Assembly (NCBI GenBank): GCA_034687125.1
Contig: JAQGBZ010000322.1
Span: 1 to 64,000, forward strand
Origin: Neelides folsomi
Taxonomy: Eukaryota > Arthropoda > Collembola > Neelipleona > Neelidae
DNA length: 64,000 bases
Direction of reading: 5' to 3'
Made by a program: the position numbers and the translations under genes. Numbering within the stretch: the first letter of the stretch is position 1; each line of letters begins with the position of its first letter. The notes under the pieces are model-generated. The model was not told the DNA's origin. It worked only from the letters and a program-made list of their open reading frames with translations, and did not search any database. This document shows positions 13,301 to 24,192 of the stretch, one piece after another.

Positions 13301-14574
13301 TTAGGAAGGTATTCGGCGGGTGTCCCGTTAGATGAACCTAACACCTACATTGCTCTCCCAACCCTTGCCATACAAATGAGACTGTACAAATTGAGAAGCA
13401 ACCTCACCTTACAACCAAAAGAACATCTCAACATCTCAGAGAAGATTAACATAATATGAGAAAGAACATAAGAGAGAACTTAATATGAGAATATATGGGA
13501 GAACGTATGAGAGAACATAGAAAAGAATCTAAGAGAGAACTTAGGATAGAAGTTAGGATAGAAGCTGCATAAGATGAAATGATGGTGGTGATGAGAGAGA
13601 GTAAAGTCTGGCGGGGAAAGGATTATTTACTCCGGATCTTTTGGTCGGAATGATCCGATTTCCTCCCAGGTCCCCTCGAGGGAAGGGAAATGATAAATAT
13701 AAACCTCACCCCAATTACTCCCATCCTGAACACAACACAAAATCCCTATTATTCAATTTAACAAATCATTTCAATTTTTTTAAATTGCTCCTTACACTTT
13801 TGATCCGATATTTGCATTTATTCATTTAATTAACGCCCTATTATATTTTTATAATCTTAAAAGAAATCAAAAGTTCGATGAAAATAAATTTAAAGTTTGG
13901 TAAGTCTGACGGAGGAAAATATCCGATGTGGAAAGATTTTTTCAAAACGTTGGATAAATTCGAATCGAATTCAAAATTTCGAATAAATCAACAATTGCAA
14001 TTATATAATTATTTATTTATACATGCTTAATAGAGCCGGAGATATTTTCTATTTTATGTGTATTATGATACTGATAAAACATGTTGATTTTATAATTGCG
14101 AGTTTTTAGCTAATGGGATGTACTATGAAATTTTATAATTGAAAGCCTGAATTTAAAATGCTCACCAGGACTGAATTAATTATCAAATCTAATGGCGTCG
14201 TTAAAAAATATTGTGAATCATTGAGATAAATTGGCACATTCCACTCCTTTTTTCAATACCAGACCAAGACGAAACCACAAACCGAATTAAATTCCCTCAC
14301 CATGGAATTATTCGCGAGTTAAAATGTACTCAAATCCTACACGAGGAAAATGCTCACTTGTTGACATCGTCCAGAAATATAAAAATTATCGATTTTACGT
14401 CAATGTGAACAATCCTCATTACTTTACGTTAAAATTTTTAACACTAACAAAATGGAACTAAAAACTTTAACTTATAACTTACAAGATGTTTAAAAAGCTT
14501 CTTACCTTTTCTTTTGCTCTCCCAACTGATTTTGACACGGATTTCGCCAATTTTGAATCGACCATAGTGGACAT
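1363..14574 (-). CDS. Amph: Amphiphysin/BIN1 family, BAR-domain half (partial)
   Basis: Six minus-strand exons: 14574-14506, 6320-6185, 4561-4392, 2812-2645, 2392-2270 and 1480-1363. They join in frame to 261 codons plus one base. The protein starts MSTMVDSKLAKSVSKSVGRA, an N-terminal amphipathic helix, then the N-BAR domain. Diagnostic stretches are EVYEPEWGGKELL, FPETRKKIDKRGRKMVDFD and SELHEELPGLYTSRIVFLV, all close to insect amphiphysin. In the family this domain dimerises into a crescent that senses and bends membranes, for example T-tubules in fly muscle or endocytic necks in vertebrates. The last exon (VFTELEGIVDRLSKESAKG) closes the BAR fold. The linker and SH3 domain lie outside the window. 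The start is the first ATG of exon 1. Intron 1 is 8.2 kb, very long for this locus, and may hold regulatory sites. Confidence 0.93.
1481..2269. other. Amphiphysin intron 5
   Basis: No coding signal. From about 1900 to 2080 there are many interspersed GTATAC/TATGTA-type words (simple, imperfect). Nothing else stands out. Confidence 0.6.
2490..2625. repeat. Degenerate tandem repeat (GTTCATTTTG/GCTCATTT)
   Basis: About ten imperfect copies of a 9-12 bp word of the type TTCATTTTGCTCATTT, lying in amphiphysin intron 4 about 20 bp beyond the exon 4 donor. It has no reading frame of its own. Confidence 0.6.
2813..4391. other. Amphiphysin intron 3
   Basis: Intronic by the exon chain. It contains a short direct repeat near 2855-2910 (ATGGGCAAGTTAAAT twice) and the perfect hairpin at 3484-3530. 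No exon was found. Confidence 0.6.
3484..3530. repeat. Perfect inverted repeat, 17 bp arms
   Basis: The arm GTATAACCATCCTTATA (3484-3500) is exactly complementary to 3514-3530, with a 13-base loop. This could be a tiny foldback element or an RNA hairpin in intron 3. No terminal motif shared with the other elements was seen. Confidence 0.75.
5237..5283. mobile_element. Minimal CAGGGTG inverted-repeat element
   Basis: Starts TACAGGGTGAGTC and ends AAGCACCCTGTA, 47 bp in all. Only the outer 10-11 bases pair, so it looks like a shrunken or independent member of the TA-flanked CAGGGTG element group. Repeated words GTGCATCT and TCTATGTAC lie close outside it. Confidence 0.5.
5693..5806. repeat. 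Degenerate tandem repeat (AATCTATCC)
   Basis: Seven or eight imperfect units built on AAATCTATCCTAATCTATCC, period roughly 10-20 bp, within amphiphysin intron 2. Confidence 0.65.
9236..9357. mobile_element. MITE, 122 bp, AAAGTAGCCGCTCGAT termini
   Basis: The left end AAAGTAGCCGCTCGATTAAT is mirrored at the right end (ATCGAGCGGCTACTTT) with about 26 paired bases and few mismatches, flanked by TA. There is no coding capacity. Size, TA flanks and long terminal repeats fit a Tc1/mariner-type non-autonomous element. It sits in amphiphysin intron 1. Confidence 0.75.
13455..13590. repeat. Degenerate GAGAGAACATA tandem repeat
   Basis: Imperfect units such as AGAGAGAACTTA and GAGAGAACATAG follow one another about ten times in amphiphysin intron 1. 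Confidence 0.55.
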
Positions 14575-15509
14575 TTTGATTTAATTGATAATTAGCAATT
14601 TAAGGCGATTTTTGTTCGCCTACTCACACAGGGTTCTTGGGGTTGTCTCCTTCTGACCAAGACGAAGAGGAATTTGTTAGACGAAGACCCAGACGACGTA
14701 AATGGCACAGGAGCTGAGAGGGAAGTGAGGGGAGTTGGAGACAAACTAAAGGGATCGGCAATTCCCCTCCTCACCCCTACCAAATCCCCCACAGATCTTC
14801 ACATGGCTCTTTTTTAAAACTAATGCTAACGTTAACTTTTAATTACCTTTGATAGTAATGAGAGTAAACGAGTAGGCAATTAATCGTCCTAATAATACTT
14901 TTTCAGAATAATGATTAAAAAATAAAAATTTTTAAAATATTAAAATGAGTTTTTGGTTTATTCATTATGGCACAAAAGTTATGACTGTAACATTATGTAA
15001 TATGATAATATGTAATACAAAGAATACAAAAGAATCATTATATTTATTAGTATTAGTAATTATAATTATATTTACTAATTATTTGTAATAATCACGAGGA
15101 TAATAAATTATTATTAGTTTTTTCTTGATATTACATTACGAATTTTAATTATCTGTATTAATTACATAAATGAAATGCTTTCGTCATTGAAAACGCAACG
15201 TATAAATGCATAATTTATTTTTATTCATTACTTGTAATTGTAAATATTGTGTAAATATGATAAAATATAAAGTTACACATGTTATCTGTAATCAATATTA
15301 TTTATTTCTTATCAATATTTTACTTTTGTATTATTTATATTACAATTAATATAATATGATATTTCGAGTTTTATGTTATCTATTAACTTTAAGTTTAACA
15401 TATATTTATATTTATAGTACTTTTAATATAAAAATTAAGTTAATGAATATTAAATTACATTTTAATGAACATACAAAACTTGGCAAATACAATAACAAGT
15501 GTTAAATTA
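14575..15509. other. Intergenic: amphiphysin 5' region and NUBPL 3' region
   Basis: The half next to amphiphysin (14575-14810) is pyrimidine/GC-richer and probably 5' UTR plus promoter. The rest (14880-15480) is very AT-rich and should hold the NUBPL 3' UTR. No gene seen. Confidence 0.5.
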
Positions 15510-17140
15510 CTAATTAACATCCTTTAACTTTGTTAATAGGGTGATCAGGTTAGCTGCCATTCTTCTGTATTCTTTTGCCTGTAAGTTACATTTAACGTCA
15601 AATAATCTTTATTGAAATATCTTACTTAATATTGTTATAATTAAATATATATAGGTTATTTTATTATTTTCTTAATCTAGTTAATTAACATTTAAATAAT
15701 TTTGAACAAAGGAATTTTCTAACCTGAGAACTTTGTTGTGAAAGGACGATTGGAGTTCCTTCGTCTCCAGCGACACTCACTTGATGATCAAACGGGAGAT
15801 TTCCCAAAACTTTTTCTCCTTTCTCTTCCAATCGATTTGAAATCTTTGTCCCGAGATTCGTCTTCGTTCCACACGATGAACATTCGAATGACGCCATATT
15901 GATCACAAATCCTAAAACTGGAACTTGAGTTTTCTTAAACATTTCACTTCCCTTTAACGCATCTTGAAATGCAACTTGTTGAGGAGTTGTCACAATGATG
16001 GCCCCTAAAGAATAAAAAATTACCATAATCTTAAATGCTTATTAAACATAACACACTTGACCTTCATTAAACATTTATAAATATTATAAAAAAGGTGATT
16101 TTAATTTAATTAGTAATTATTTACCATTAATGACTACAGTTTGGGCAAAAGAAAGTTGAGTGTCTCCAGTGCCTGGTGGCATATCCACAATTAGAACATC
16201 TAATGGACTCCAACCAACTCCACGAACCAATTTCTCTACGGCTGCCATCACCATTAAACCTCTCCACACAATCGGCGATCCTTCTTTAACCAAAAACCCC
16301 ATTGACATACTGGAAATGAAAAAATGTTAAATTTAAAACAATTAACATTATAATAAAAATAACTTCTTTAATGTAAGGTAATTAATGTTGTAAAAATAGG
16401 GTTGGAATTTTTGTAAAAACAATTAAAGTTCATTAAATAAGAATAAAAGAATGACCATTTAACTCCATAATTCTGCAAAGGCACCATCAAGTTTTCTGAG
16501 AAAACCAATTTTTGAACATCAACATTTTCTTAAACAGCTTTAATGTTCAAATTGTATTGAAGTTAAATTAAAGCTTAAAGTTAAATCTTTGTTTACTTTC
16601 ATTAAGAAGCGGCTCGTCATTTAAGTTCATCATTATCGGAAGTGAAGGTCCGTAGATATCTGCGTCCAATAGACCGATTTCTTTATCTGGATATTCCAAT
16701 TTAAGACCGACAGCAAGGTTCACTAAAATTAAAAATCAAAATAATTATAATCAAAATTATAATCAAAATTAAGATTCAATGCCAAATTTTTAATAATTCG
16801 ATAATGGAGTAAAAGTTGATTATTGTTAATTATGATTACCAGCCACTGTAGATTTTCCAACGCCTCCTTTACCAGAAGCAACGAGAACGACGTTGTCGAC
16901 TCCTTCAATGGCTTTACGTTTTGGAAGATTTTTGCCCATGAGTTCTTTCCTCCTTTTCTCCATTTCGTCCGGCGTAAGTTTTTTCCCAGTTGTCACTTTG
17001 ATTGCATCGTGGGGTTGACACAAAATTGACCTTGTGCTAATTCTTTTTAATGTTAATCCAGTCATATTTTGATAACATTTTAATTTAATATTTGCACACT
17101 GAATAAGTTGACTATAAAAGTTCAAAGGTTTGAAATTCAT
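15510..17140 (-). CDS. NUBPL: NUBPL/Ind1, iron-sulfur assembly P-loop ATPase
   Basis: Six exons: 17140-16840, 16722-16597, 16495-16456, 16309-16125, 16004-15724 and 15578-15510. They encode 333 aa (human about 319). This is the Mrp/NBP35-family ATPase that loads iron-sulfur clusters into mitochondrial complex I. The first 40 residues are basic and hydroxylated with no acidic residue, fitting a mitochondrial targeting peptide. The deviant Walker A motif GKGGVGKS is at residues 90-97, followed by [10 protein letters not shown] and VDMPPGTGD. The cluster-binding CxxC is CSSC at 259-262. All junctions are GT-AG and in frame; the 40-bp third exon reads [13 protein letters not shown], as in the human protein. 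It is head to head with XPNPEP1, start codons about 750 bp apart. No key residue is missing. Confidence 0.95.
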
Positions 17141-17886
17141 TTTAAAAGGAACTTAACACAAATAACTCAAATGAGTGAACTTTTGAATTAAATATTAATT
17201 AATTAATTAACTATAATATAAAGATTTAATAATTATAATAAAAGAGTCTTTTAAAAAACGACTTTCAGCAATTTAGCAAAATAGAATATTTTTTGCAATT
17301 GCATTTTGCAATTTAGTATAAATATTTTGGTACAAATATTTTAAAATTGTACAGTATTTAGATTTTGTATACCGGCAAAGTGATTTGGAATTGTCAATTT
17401 AACTTTCCTCTCTTTGCATTTATTTGTTAATTGACGTTTGCATTGAACTGGAATCTTTCCAAGTTCTTTGACATTACCTGTCGCTTTAATCTCCAATTGC
17501 CTGGAGTCATTTTATATAAACGGCTGCGTAATTAGTGATAACATTCTTTTATCAATCAACTTGAATTCAAGAGAGTCAAGTTCACTCAAGTCGTAAAACG
17601 GTAAAGTGACATATTTTTATAATTTAAATGAAAATCAATAAAAATCATTATAAAATTTTAATTTTATTAACTATAATTAATCAATTTAGTTAATCGTCTT
17701 CAACTAAGCTAATCTTGTTCAATTAAATTAATCTTGAATTAAGTTAATCATTCAATTAAGTTAATCTTACAAATTAAGTAAATCTTACAAATTTAGTTAA
17801 TCTTATATTAAATTTGATTTCAGGCTTTTCATCTGCTAGCGAATTTAGTTTTCGTCAGGACCTTTACGACAGCGACGATCCAAAAA
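17141..17886. promoter_or_regulatory. Divergent NUBPL/XPNPEP1 promoter region
   Basis: This lies between two outward-facing start codons. On the XPNPEP1 side an acceptor (TTTCAG ending at 17822) precedes the ATG by about 65 nt, and a possible noncoding first exon ends near 17601 (AAAACG then GTAAAG). So the XPNPEP1 5' UTR is probably spliced. No TATA box is obvious. Confidence 0.5.
17690..17812. repeat. Degenerate tandem repeat (AATTAAGTTAATCTT)
   Basis: Six or seven imperfect units of about 17-22 bp built on CAATTAAGTTAATCTT, within the inferred 5' UTR intron of XPNPEP1 and ending just before its acceptor. Confidence 0.65.
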
Positions 17887-20689
17887 ATGGCGAATCCCCG
17901 AAGTGATCTTTTGGCCCAACTTCGATCGTTGATGGTCAATAAGGAAATTGTCGGAGAACCTTTGGCAGCTTACATTGTTCCTTCGGCCGATGCCCATCAT
18001 GTGAGCTAAAAGATTAAAATAACTAAAGACTAAATAAGATTATTTAATTTAACAATTTGATTAATATTTCATTTATGGATTATAAATTAATTAATATTTG
18101 TTAGAGCGAGTATATTGCGGCTTGTGACGAACGAAGAGCTTTCATTAGCGGGTTTGATGGATCGGCTGGAACTGTCATTGTGACCAATTCCCATGCTCTT
18201 CTTTGGACCGATGGACGTTACTATTTGCAAGCTTCTGAACAACTTGAGCAAAATTGGACTTTGATGAAACAAGGTAAAAATTAATTATAATAAGGTCATT
18301 AATTATAATTAACAAGGTCATAAAATAATTAAAAGGGTCATTAATATTAATTAAATATAATAATTACATCGATTTTAATTATTTTCTTGTTTTAAAGGAC
18401 AATCGGACACTCCAACCCAAGCCGAATGGTTGATCAAAAACATCCCCCAAGGTTCTCTTGTCGGTGTCGATCCCCATCTTTACTCAAAAGACGAATGGGA
18501 CAAAATGCAACAAGAACTCAGAGCTGGTCGGAATATTCTTACACCTGTCAATGTCAATTTAATTGACAAGATTTGGGCCAATAAACCCACACGTCCAAAA
18601 CAAGCTGCAAAGCATTTGGACATTAAGTTTTCAGGGAAGTCAACCAACGACAAGTTGAAAGATGTGCGAAAAGCAATGAGCGAAAAAAATTGCAATTCTT
18701 TGGTTGTTTCACAACTTGACCAAATTGCTTGTAAGACTCAACAACAATTCACTTAAATCTATTACATAAATCACTTAAATCTACATTTAATCTACATTCA
18801 TTTTAAATTAATTAGAATTAATTATATTAATATATTAATTGGAATTAATATATTAATTAGGAAATTGTAATTTTATTAACAGGGCTTTTGAACTTAAGAG
18901 GATCCGACATCCAATACAACCCTGTGTTCTTCTCCTATGTAATAATCAATCAAGAAGGATTGGAAATCTTTGCCGATGCGGAGAAACTCGATGAGGAAAA
19001 TAAGAAAATTCTTATGAGAGAAATTGGAAATGTTGAGTTTCATCCTTATGATGGAATTCTTGAACGGTTGAAATTCTACGTTACGAAATCCACTCAGAAC
19101 ATTTGGCTTGACAAAAACTGCAATTACGCGTTGGCCAATGTCGTTCCTGAAGAACGTCGTTATATTTCTCTGCCACCGATCGTCCTTATGAAGGCCATCA
19201 AAAACCCCACAGAAGTGACGGGAATGATCAATGCTCATATCAGAGATGCCACGGCGCTTGTGAGATATTTCGCATGGCTTGAAAAGGAATTGAACAAAGG
19301 AGAAAAAATCACTGAGATTTCTGGAGCTGACAAATTGGAAGACTTTAGAAGGTAATTAAAATAATTATTAGTTCAAAATTCAAACCAGGTTCATTTAAGC
19401 GGTTTTGCATTCTACTAACTGATTTAACATGAGAATAAATATAATATTAATTAAGTTATTAAAAAATATTTTATATGGAATTTAGCCAAGAAGAACATTT
19501 TGTTGGATTGAGTTTCGATACGATTTCTGGAAGCGGACCAAATGGAGCAATTATTCATTATAAACCTTCTCCAAAAACTGGTAATTTAATTAATTTACTA
19601 ATTTCAATTAAATATATTTTAAAAACAAAAAAATGTTTTTTAACAATATTACCAAAATTTTAGTAATGTTAGTTTAAATTGATTTTGTTGTAATTTCAGA
19701 TAGGACGCTTTCTCTTAATGAGCTTTATCTTGTTGATTCTGGAGGACAATATCTGTAAGTTTATGATTAACTATTAATCATTAACTATTAACATTATATT
19801 TAGTTAGTTAATTAATTATTCTTTAATTATCCTCTTTTTTCAAGTGATGGGACAACTGACGTTACAAGAACTCTCCATTTTGGAACACCAACGGATTATG
19901 AGAAAGATTGCTTCACAAGAGTTTTGAAAGGACAAATTGCTCTTGTACTCGCAAAGTTTCCAAACAAAGTAAAATAATAAAATATTAATATTATTTATTT
20001 ATTTTTCATTAATGAAACTATAGATGTAATAGATGTAATTAAGTATACAGGTAGTATTTTTAAATTCACTTGATATGTTTTTTCATTTTAGGTCGTTGGG
20101 AATTCTCTTGATTCTTTTGCAAGAAAGTTCTTATGGGATTTGGGTTTGGACTACGCGCATGGAACTGGACATGGAGTTGGAGCTTATTTGAATGTCCACG
20201 AAGGACCCCATGGGATTACTTTTAGACATCTTCCAGACGATTCGGGTCTTCAAAAAGACATGTTTGTGTCAAATGGTAAAAAAAGATTTATTTAGTTAAT
20301 TAATAGTAATTAACATTAAAATTGTTTTTTTCTCAATGATTATTTATCCAATTTCAGAACCCGGGTATTATGAAGATGGAAAGTTTGGAATTCGGATCGA
20401 AAACGTGATCCGGATTGTTGAGGCCAAAACTCGTTATAACTTCCAAGGGAGAGGATTTCTGACATTCGAAGACGTGACGTTGGTTCCGATCCAACAAAAG
20501 ATGATCAAAGCTGAACTTCTGACCCAGCAAGAAATCGATTACATCAATGACTATCACATGCATTGTCGGAAGATCGTCGGGAGTTACATGGACATTCACC
20601 ATAGGGAAGATGAAGAAGCCTTTGCGTGGTTGGTGAAGGAAACTGAACCATTGAGATTCGACCGTTCAACTTGGAACACTTCTGCTTAA
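17887..20689 (+). CDS. XPNPEP1: Xaa-Pro aminopeptidase 1 (cytosolic aminopeptidase P)
   Basis: Nine exons: 17887-18000, 18105-18273, 18398-18730, 18883-19351, 19486-19580, 19700-19754, 19845-19968, 20092-20275 and 20358-20689. They give 624 aa (human 623). The enzyme removes an N-terminal residue preceding proline and is a dimanganese M24 peptidase with two creatinase-like N-terminal domains. By position the metal ligands are Asp406 (VDSGGQY), Asp417 (DGTTDVTR), His480 (HGTGHGVG), Glu515 (NEPGYYE) and Glu529 (IRIEN). The second active-site histidine is His489 (NVHEG). All are intact. No signal peptide, so cytosolic, unlike XPNPEP2. Typical family text includes [20 protein letters not shown]. 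Its 3' end converges on RPB7, with 427 bp between stop codons. Confidence 0.97.
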
Positions 20690-20833
20690 GAAACTTAAAT
20701 GTTACTTAACATGTAATTTAAACAACTGTCTTCGACAAAGTTAAAATCTTTAAATGCTTCCATTAATCATTACAATTTCTAAATTCTTATTATCCAAATT
20801 ATATTCTGTCCAAATGGGAAATTCTTTATTCTA

Positions 20834-20839
20834 AATAAA
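20834..20839 (+). terminator. Poly(A) signal AATAAA, XPNPEP1
   Basis: Canonical hexamer 145 nt after the XPNPEP1 stop, followed by T-rich sequence. Confidence 0.6.
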
Positions 20840-20934
20840 ATTTTTCAAAATGTAAATTTTTATTCGTTTTATTCATTTTCACCATTAACTCCATATAAAA
20901 ATATCAGTAGTTCGTTAAACTAAACTAAACTCGT

Positions 20935-20940
20935 TTTATT
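20935..20940 (-). terminator. Poly(A) signal, RPB7 (minus strand)
   Basis: TTTATT on the plus strand reads AATAAA on the minus strand, about 180 nt after the RPB7 stop. Another copy at 20859-20864 would make the RPB7 and XPNPEP1 3' ends overlap. Confidence 0.4.
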
Positions 20941-21116
20941 GGGTATGTTAAGAATGGCAATGAATTTACAAATTACATTAGAGAAATCAAAAATAAATAT
21001 TCATTCTGACAAAAAATCGTCATTGTAAAAAAGTACAGAGGATTAATAAGGAGAACGAAATCAATGTCTTAAACTTAAACTTACAAAAAATTAGATATTA
21101 ACTATTTGGTTAGATA

Positions 21117-22034
21117 TTAACTTGAGATAAGTCCCAGGAAATCGTCCATGAGGGTTCCAATTGCAAACTGAAAAGAAAAAGATGAAATAAATAAATTGGC
21201 ATTAATCACAATAAACATAAAGAAAATAATTTCGAAAATAATTAAAACATTTTTTGACAAATTTAACAACTTACAATTCCAGAAGCATCAACCCGAGTTC
21301 CTACAATTTTGAGTCTAATTTCATCATCTTGTTTAATTACAATGTCTTCGTCTTTGGATTTGTAACAAGGGGGTGTCGCAGCAGGATCAAATTCCATTTC
21401 AGTTGGAATTGACTGAAATTACAAGAATTTTGAAATAATTAGTATAAACAACATTATTCGTGATAAACCATTAAATGATAATAAGACAACTAATTAAATA
21501 ATTTTTTTTCTTACGTGATGGGAAATGAAACAATGCAGAGGTCCAATTTCTGCAAACATTCCAACCTTATTAACTTGAGTCACGACAGCATCGACGACTT
21601 CTCCTTTGAATGGTCGGAAAACAATTGCAGTGTATTTGACGGGATAAACGACGAATCCTTGACCTGGAAGGATCGTCCCAGACCCAATTTTGTCAATCGT
21701 TGTGACTGCAATGACAAATCCATATTTCCCAGTGCATGTTCCTTCGACCTCAGAAAATAATTTTTGTTTCACGGTATCAAGGAGCTTCGGGCCGAAGTAT
21801 TTTGGATGTAAAATAATTTCATGTTCCATTCCTATCTGTAAATTAAATACAAAATTAACAATAAATTAACTAATGAAATAACAACGATTGAGATAAAATA
21901 TTAATATTATTTGATTAATTAAACGAGCCAAGCGTTTGAGGTTTCTGACAGTAAATAAGAGAAATATATTTTAATTTTTATTTTAAATATTCCTAATGAC
22001 ATTTGATCAAATAAACTCTTACGTGATAAAACAT
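21117..22034 (-). CDS. POLR2G: RNA polymerase II subunit RPB7
   Basis: Four exons: 22034-22023 (only MFYH), 21835-21515, 21412-21275 and 21167-21117, giving 173 aa (human 172). RPB7 pairs with RPB4 as the stalk of RNA polymerase II, contacting nascent RNA and initiation factors. The N-terminal tip domain is seen in [18 protein letters not shown] and [18 protein letters not shown]. The S1/OB-fold domain follows from [18 protein letters not shown] onward, and the protein ends [11 protein letters not shown]. The tiny 12-nt first exon is supported by the exact family start MFYHI, by the donor GTAAGA and by correct phase. It is head to head with GLO1, 258 bp from start to start. Confidence 0.97.
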
Positions 22035-22291
22035 TGCTGAAGTGTATCAGTATAAAAAATAATACTAAACTTTAATTGAACTTTAACTGAACTTATTTAA
22101 ATGTGAATCTTAATTAACTATTAGTGTAATTAATGGAATAGTAATATAGTAATTGAATTGTTGAAAGAGTTAAATGAAATGAAAGAAGCTTCGCTTCGGG
22201 GTTTTTGAATTGGCGGTCAGAGCCACTTTGCATTTTATCTCTCGATCTCCTCCACCGGCACGGAAGATTTCAAGACATTTGAGACGTCAAA
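22035..22291. promoter_or_regulatory. Bidirectional RPB7/GLO1 promoter
   Basis: Only 257 bp separate the two start codons, so both 5' UTRs and the core promoter must fit here. The GLO1-proximal half is GC-richer (GCTTCGCTTCGGGG, TCCTCCACCGGC). No TATA box was recognised; TATAGTAATT at 22145 is the only A/T-box-like candidate. Confidence 0.6.
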
Positions 22292-23411
22292 ATGGGCGAC
22301 ACGGAACCACTCCCAGATTCAGAAGTGGCAAAGATTTGTGATAAAGACCCGGACAAACAAACTGAGGTAATTAACAATTTACATCAATTTATTAAACACA
22401 ATTAACTATTAAAATCATTATCAATTTCATAGAATTACGATATAAGGATATTTCATAAGATAGTCGTTTATAAGATTTCAATGTCTCATTAATCCCAATT
22501 AAACGGTCCCCTTCTCACGTCCCTAAATTATTATTTTTTAACATTTACAATAAGAATTATTTTAATTATAATCTCGCATTAATTTTAACCGTGTTAGACA
22601 TTGTTTTAATTTTCTTGTAATTATTTATTAGTTGTAGATTTAATTTGGATAATATTTATTATACAGGGATTCATGTTTCAACAAACAATGTACCGAATTA
22701 AAGATCCACGTGAATCATTGAAGTTCTACAACCATGTTCTCGGAATGACCTTACTCAAAAAATGTGATTTTCCTGCAATGAAATTCTCCATTTATTTCAT
22801 GGGTTATGAACCGCGTTCGGAAGTTCCACACGACCCGAAAGAACGTTCAGTTTGGGCAATGACAAGAAAAGCGACACTTGAACTCACACAGTAAAAGCTC
22901 CATACATCAAATATATATTTCATTCAATTTATCTTAAATAATTATAGTATAATCAATAGTAATTAGAGTATAATTAAATATTACTTTATTATTATACAAA
23001 TAATGAAACATCCATTTAACACAAATTTCAATATAGCAATTGGGGAACTGAAAATGATCCCAATCAATCCTACAACATTGGGAACAAAGATGGAATTGGT
23101 TACGGTCACATTGGAATTCTCGTGCCTGATGTCGATGCAGCTTGCAAACGATTCACTGAACTTGGTGTGGAATTCATCAAAAGACCCGAAGAAGGGAAAA
23201 TGAGAGGACTCGCTTTCGTTAAAGACCCTGACGGTTAATAAGCTTAAAACTTAATTAGATTTATAATTTACATTTGCATTAATTAGATATAATTTTTATT
23301 TAAAATACTTTTTATTTTTGCTTATAATTAATGGTCTAATTATTGAATATTTTTTATTCAGGCTATTGGATCGAAATATTTTCAACAAAAACGCTTGAAC
23401 TCAACCAATAA
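22292..23411 (+). CDS. GLO1: Glyoxalase I (lactoylglutathione lyase)
   Basis: Four exons: 22292-22366, 22667-22890, 23037-23233 and 23362-23411, giving 181 aa (human 184). It converts the hemithioacetal of methylglyoxal and glutathione to S-lactoylglutathione in the cytosol. The four metal ligands are present: Gln31 ([13 protein letters not shown]), Glu97 (LELTHNWGTE), His124 ([12 protein letters not shown]) and Glu170 (GYWIEIF). Both vicinal-oxygen-chelate halves are complete, and there is no mitochondrial presequence. It shares a short bidirectional promoter with RPB7. Confidence 0.97.
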
Positions 23412-23527
23412 ACAATCACAATTTCATTCCAGATTCTCACGATCTTGGAAATTGTCAATGGAAATGGAAAAATAATTTTTTTAAATTTAAATTAATTATT
23501 TGAACATTAATCAATTAAAACTAATTA

Positions 23528-23533
23528 AATAAA
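23528..23533 (+). terminator. Poly(A) signal AATAAA, GLO1
   Basis: Canonical hexamer 117 nt after the GLO1 stop, within the 280 bp that separates it from the convergent small membrane-protein gene. Confidence 0.6.
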
Positions 23534-23691
23534 AACTGTCTTATTTGAATATGAATGAAAATACTAAACAACTTTTCTACGTGTCTTCCATTATTAAATT
23601 ATTATATGAGATTAAATTATTTCCTTCATGCTTAAGATCTGTTTTATTCATTTGTTCATTTCTGAAAACATATTGGCAATGATTGGATTCA

Positions 23692-24192
23692 TCAACCTGC
23701 TAAAACTTTTTGAATAGAAGCTTTATCTTCTTTCACCACTTTTTTGGTGTCTCTAACAACAACTGCGGGGGTGCTCGACATCCCATTTACAGAATCTGCC
23801 TTATTGCTTTCTTCTTGAACTATTTATGCAAAAAATATATTGCCAAAATTATTTTACCTTATAATACAATATTAATTAATGATAATTATACTTAAGATGC
23901 TTTACCTTTTGGAACAAAACATTCAGGATGTTCAGCTTTTCGCTTCATCATTTGATAGAAATGAACCCATGTCAGAAGAAGGCAAAAGGTCATAAGCCCT
24001 ATGAGTAAAAACTGAAGTTTTCTTTCCAACTAAAATTTAAACAAATATTTACATTTACGATTAATGAACAAAGTTACAATTATAATACTATAATATTCTA
24101 AGTAATAATTTACTTTTTAACATTTGGTTAGTTTTAATTTAATAAAATTGCTTTTATAAAAATACCTTTGAATCACAAAATTTAATGATCAT
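23692..24192 (-). CDS. Small single-pass membrane protein, unrecognised
   Basis: Three exons, 24192-24166, 24029-23906 and 23819-23692, join in phase to 92 aa ending in TGA. The exons are too short to show as long open frames. The protein starts MIIKFCDSK. A basic LERK then leads into one hydrophobic segment at about residues 15-29 (FLLIGLMTFCLLLTW). After it come HFYQMMKRKAEHPECFVPK and a polar, lysine/serine-rich tail ending IQKVLAG. The positive charge just after the membrane segment suggests that end faces the cytosol or matrix. Evidence is the consistent phase (0, then 1) and good GT-AG sites at every junction; I know no homologue. It could be a mitochondrial or ER microprotein. It converges on GLO1 and lies 3' of HMCES on the same strand. 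Confidence 0.6.

Larger units (their letters stand above)
6321..14505. other. Amphiphysin intron 1 (8.2 kb)
   Basis: The open frames here are short, lack splice-compatible neighbours and match nothing I know. Slightly more GC-rich, less repetitive patches occur at about 6950-7200, 10000-10350, 12780-12960 and 13230-13740 and may be regulatory. A 122-bp MITE lies at 9236-9357 and a purine-rich tandem repeat at 13455-13590. Confidence 0.6.
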
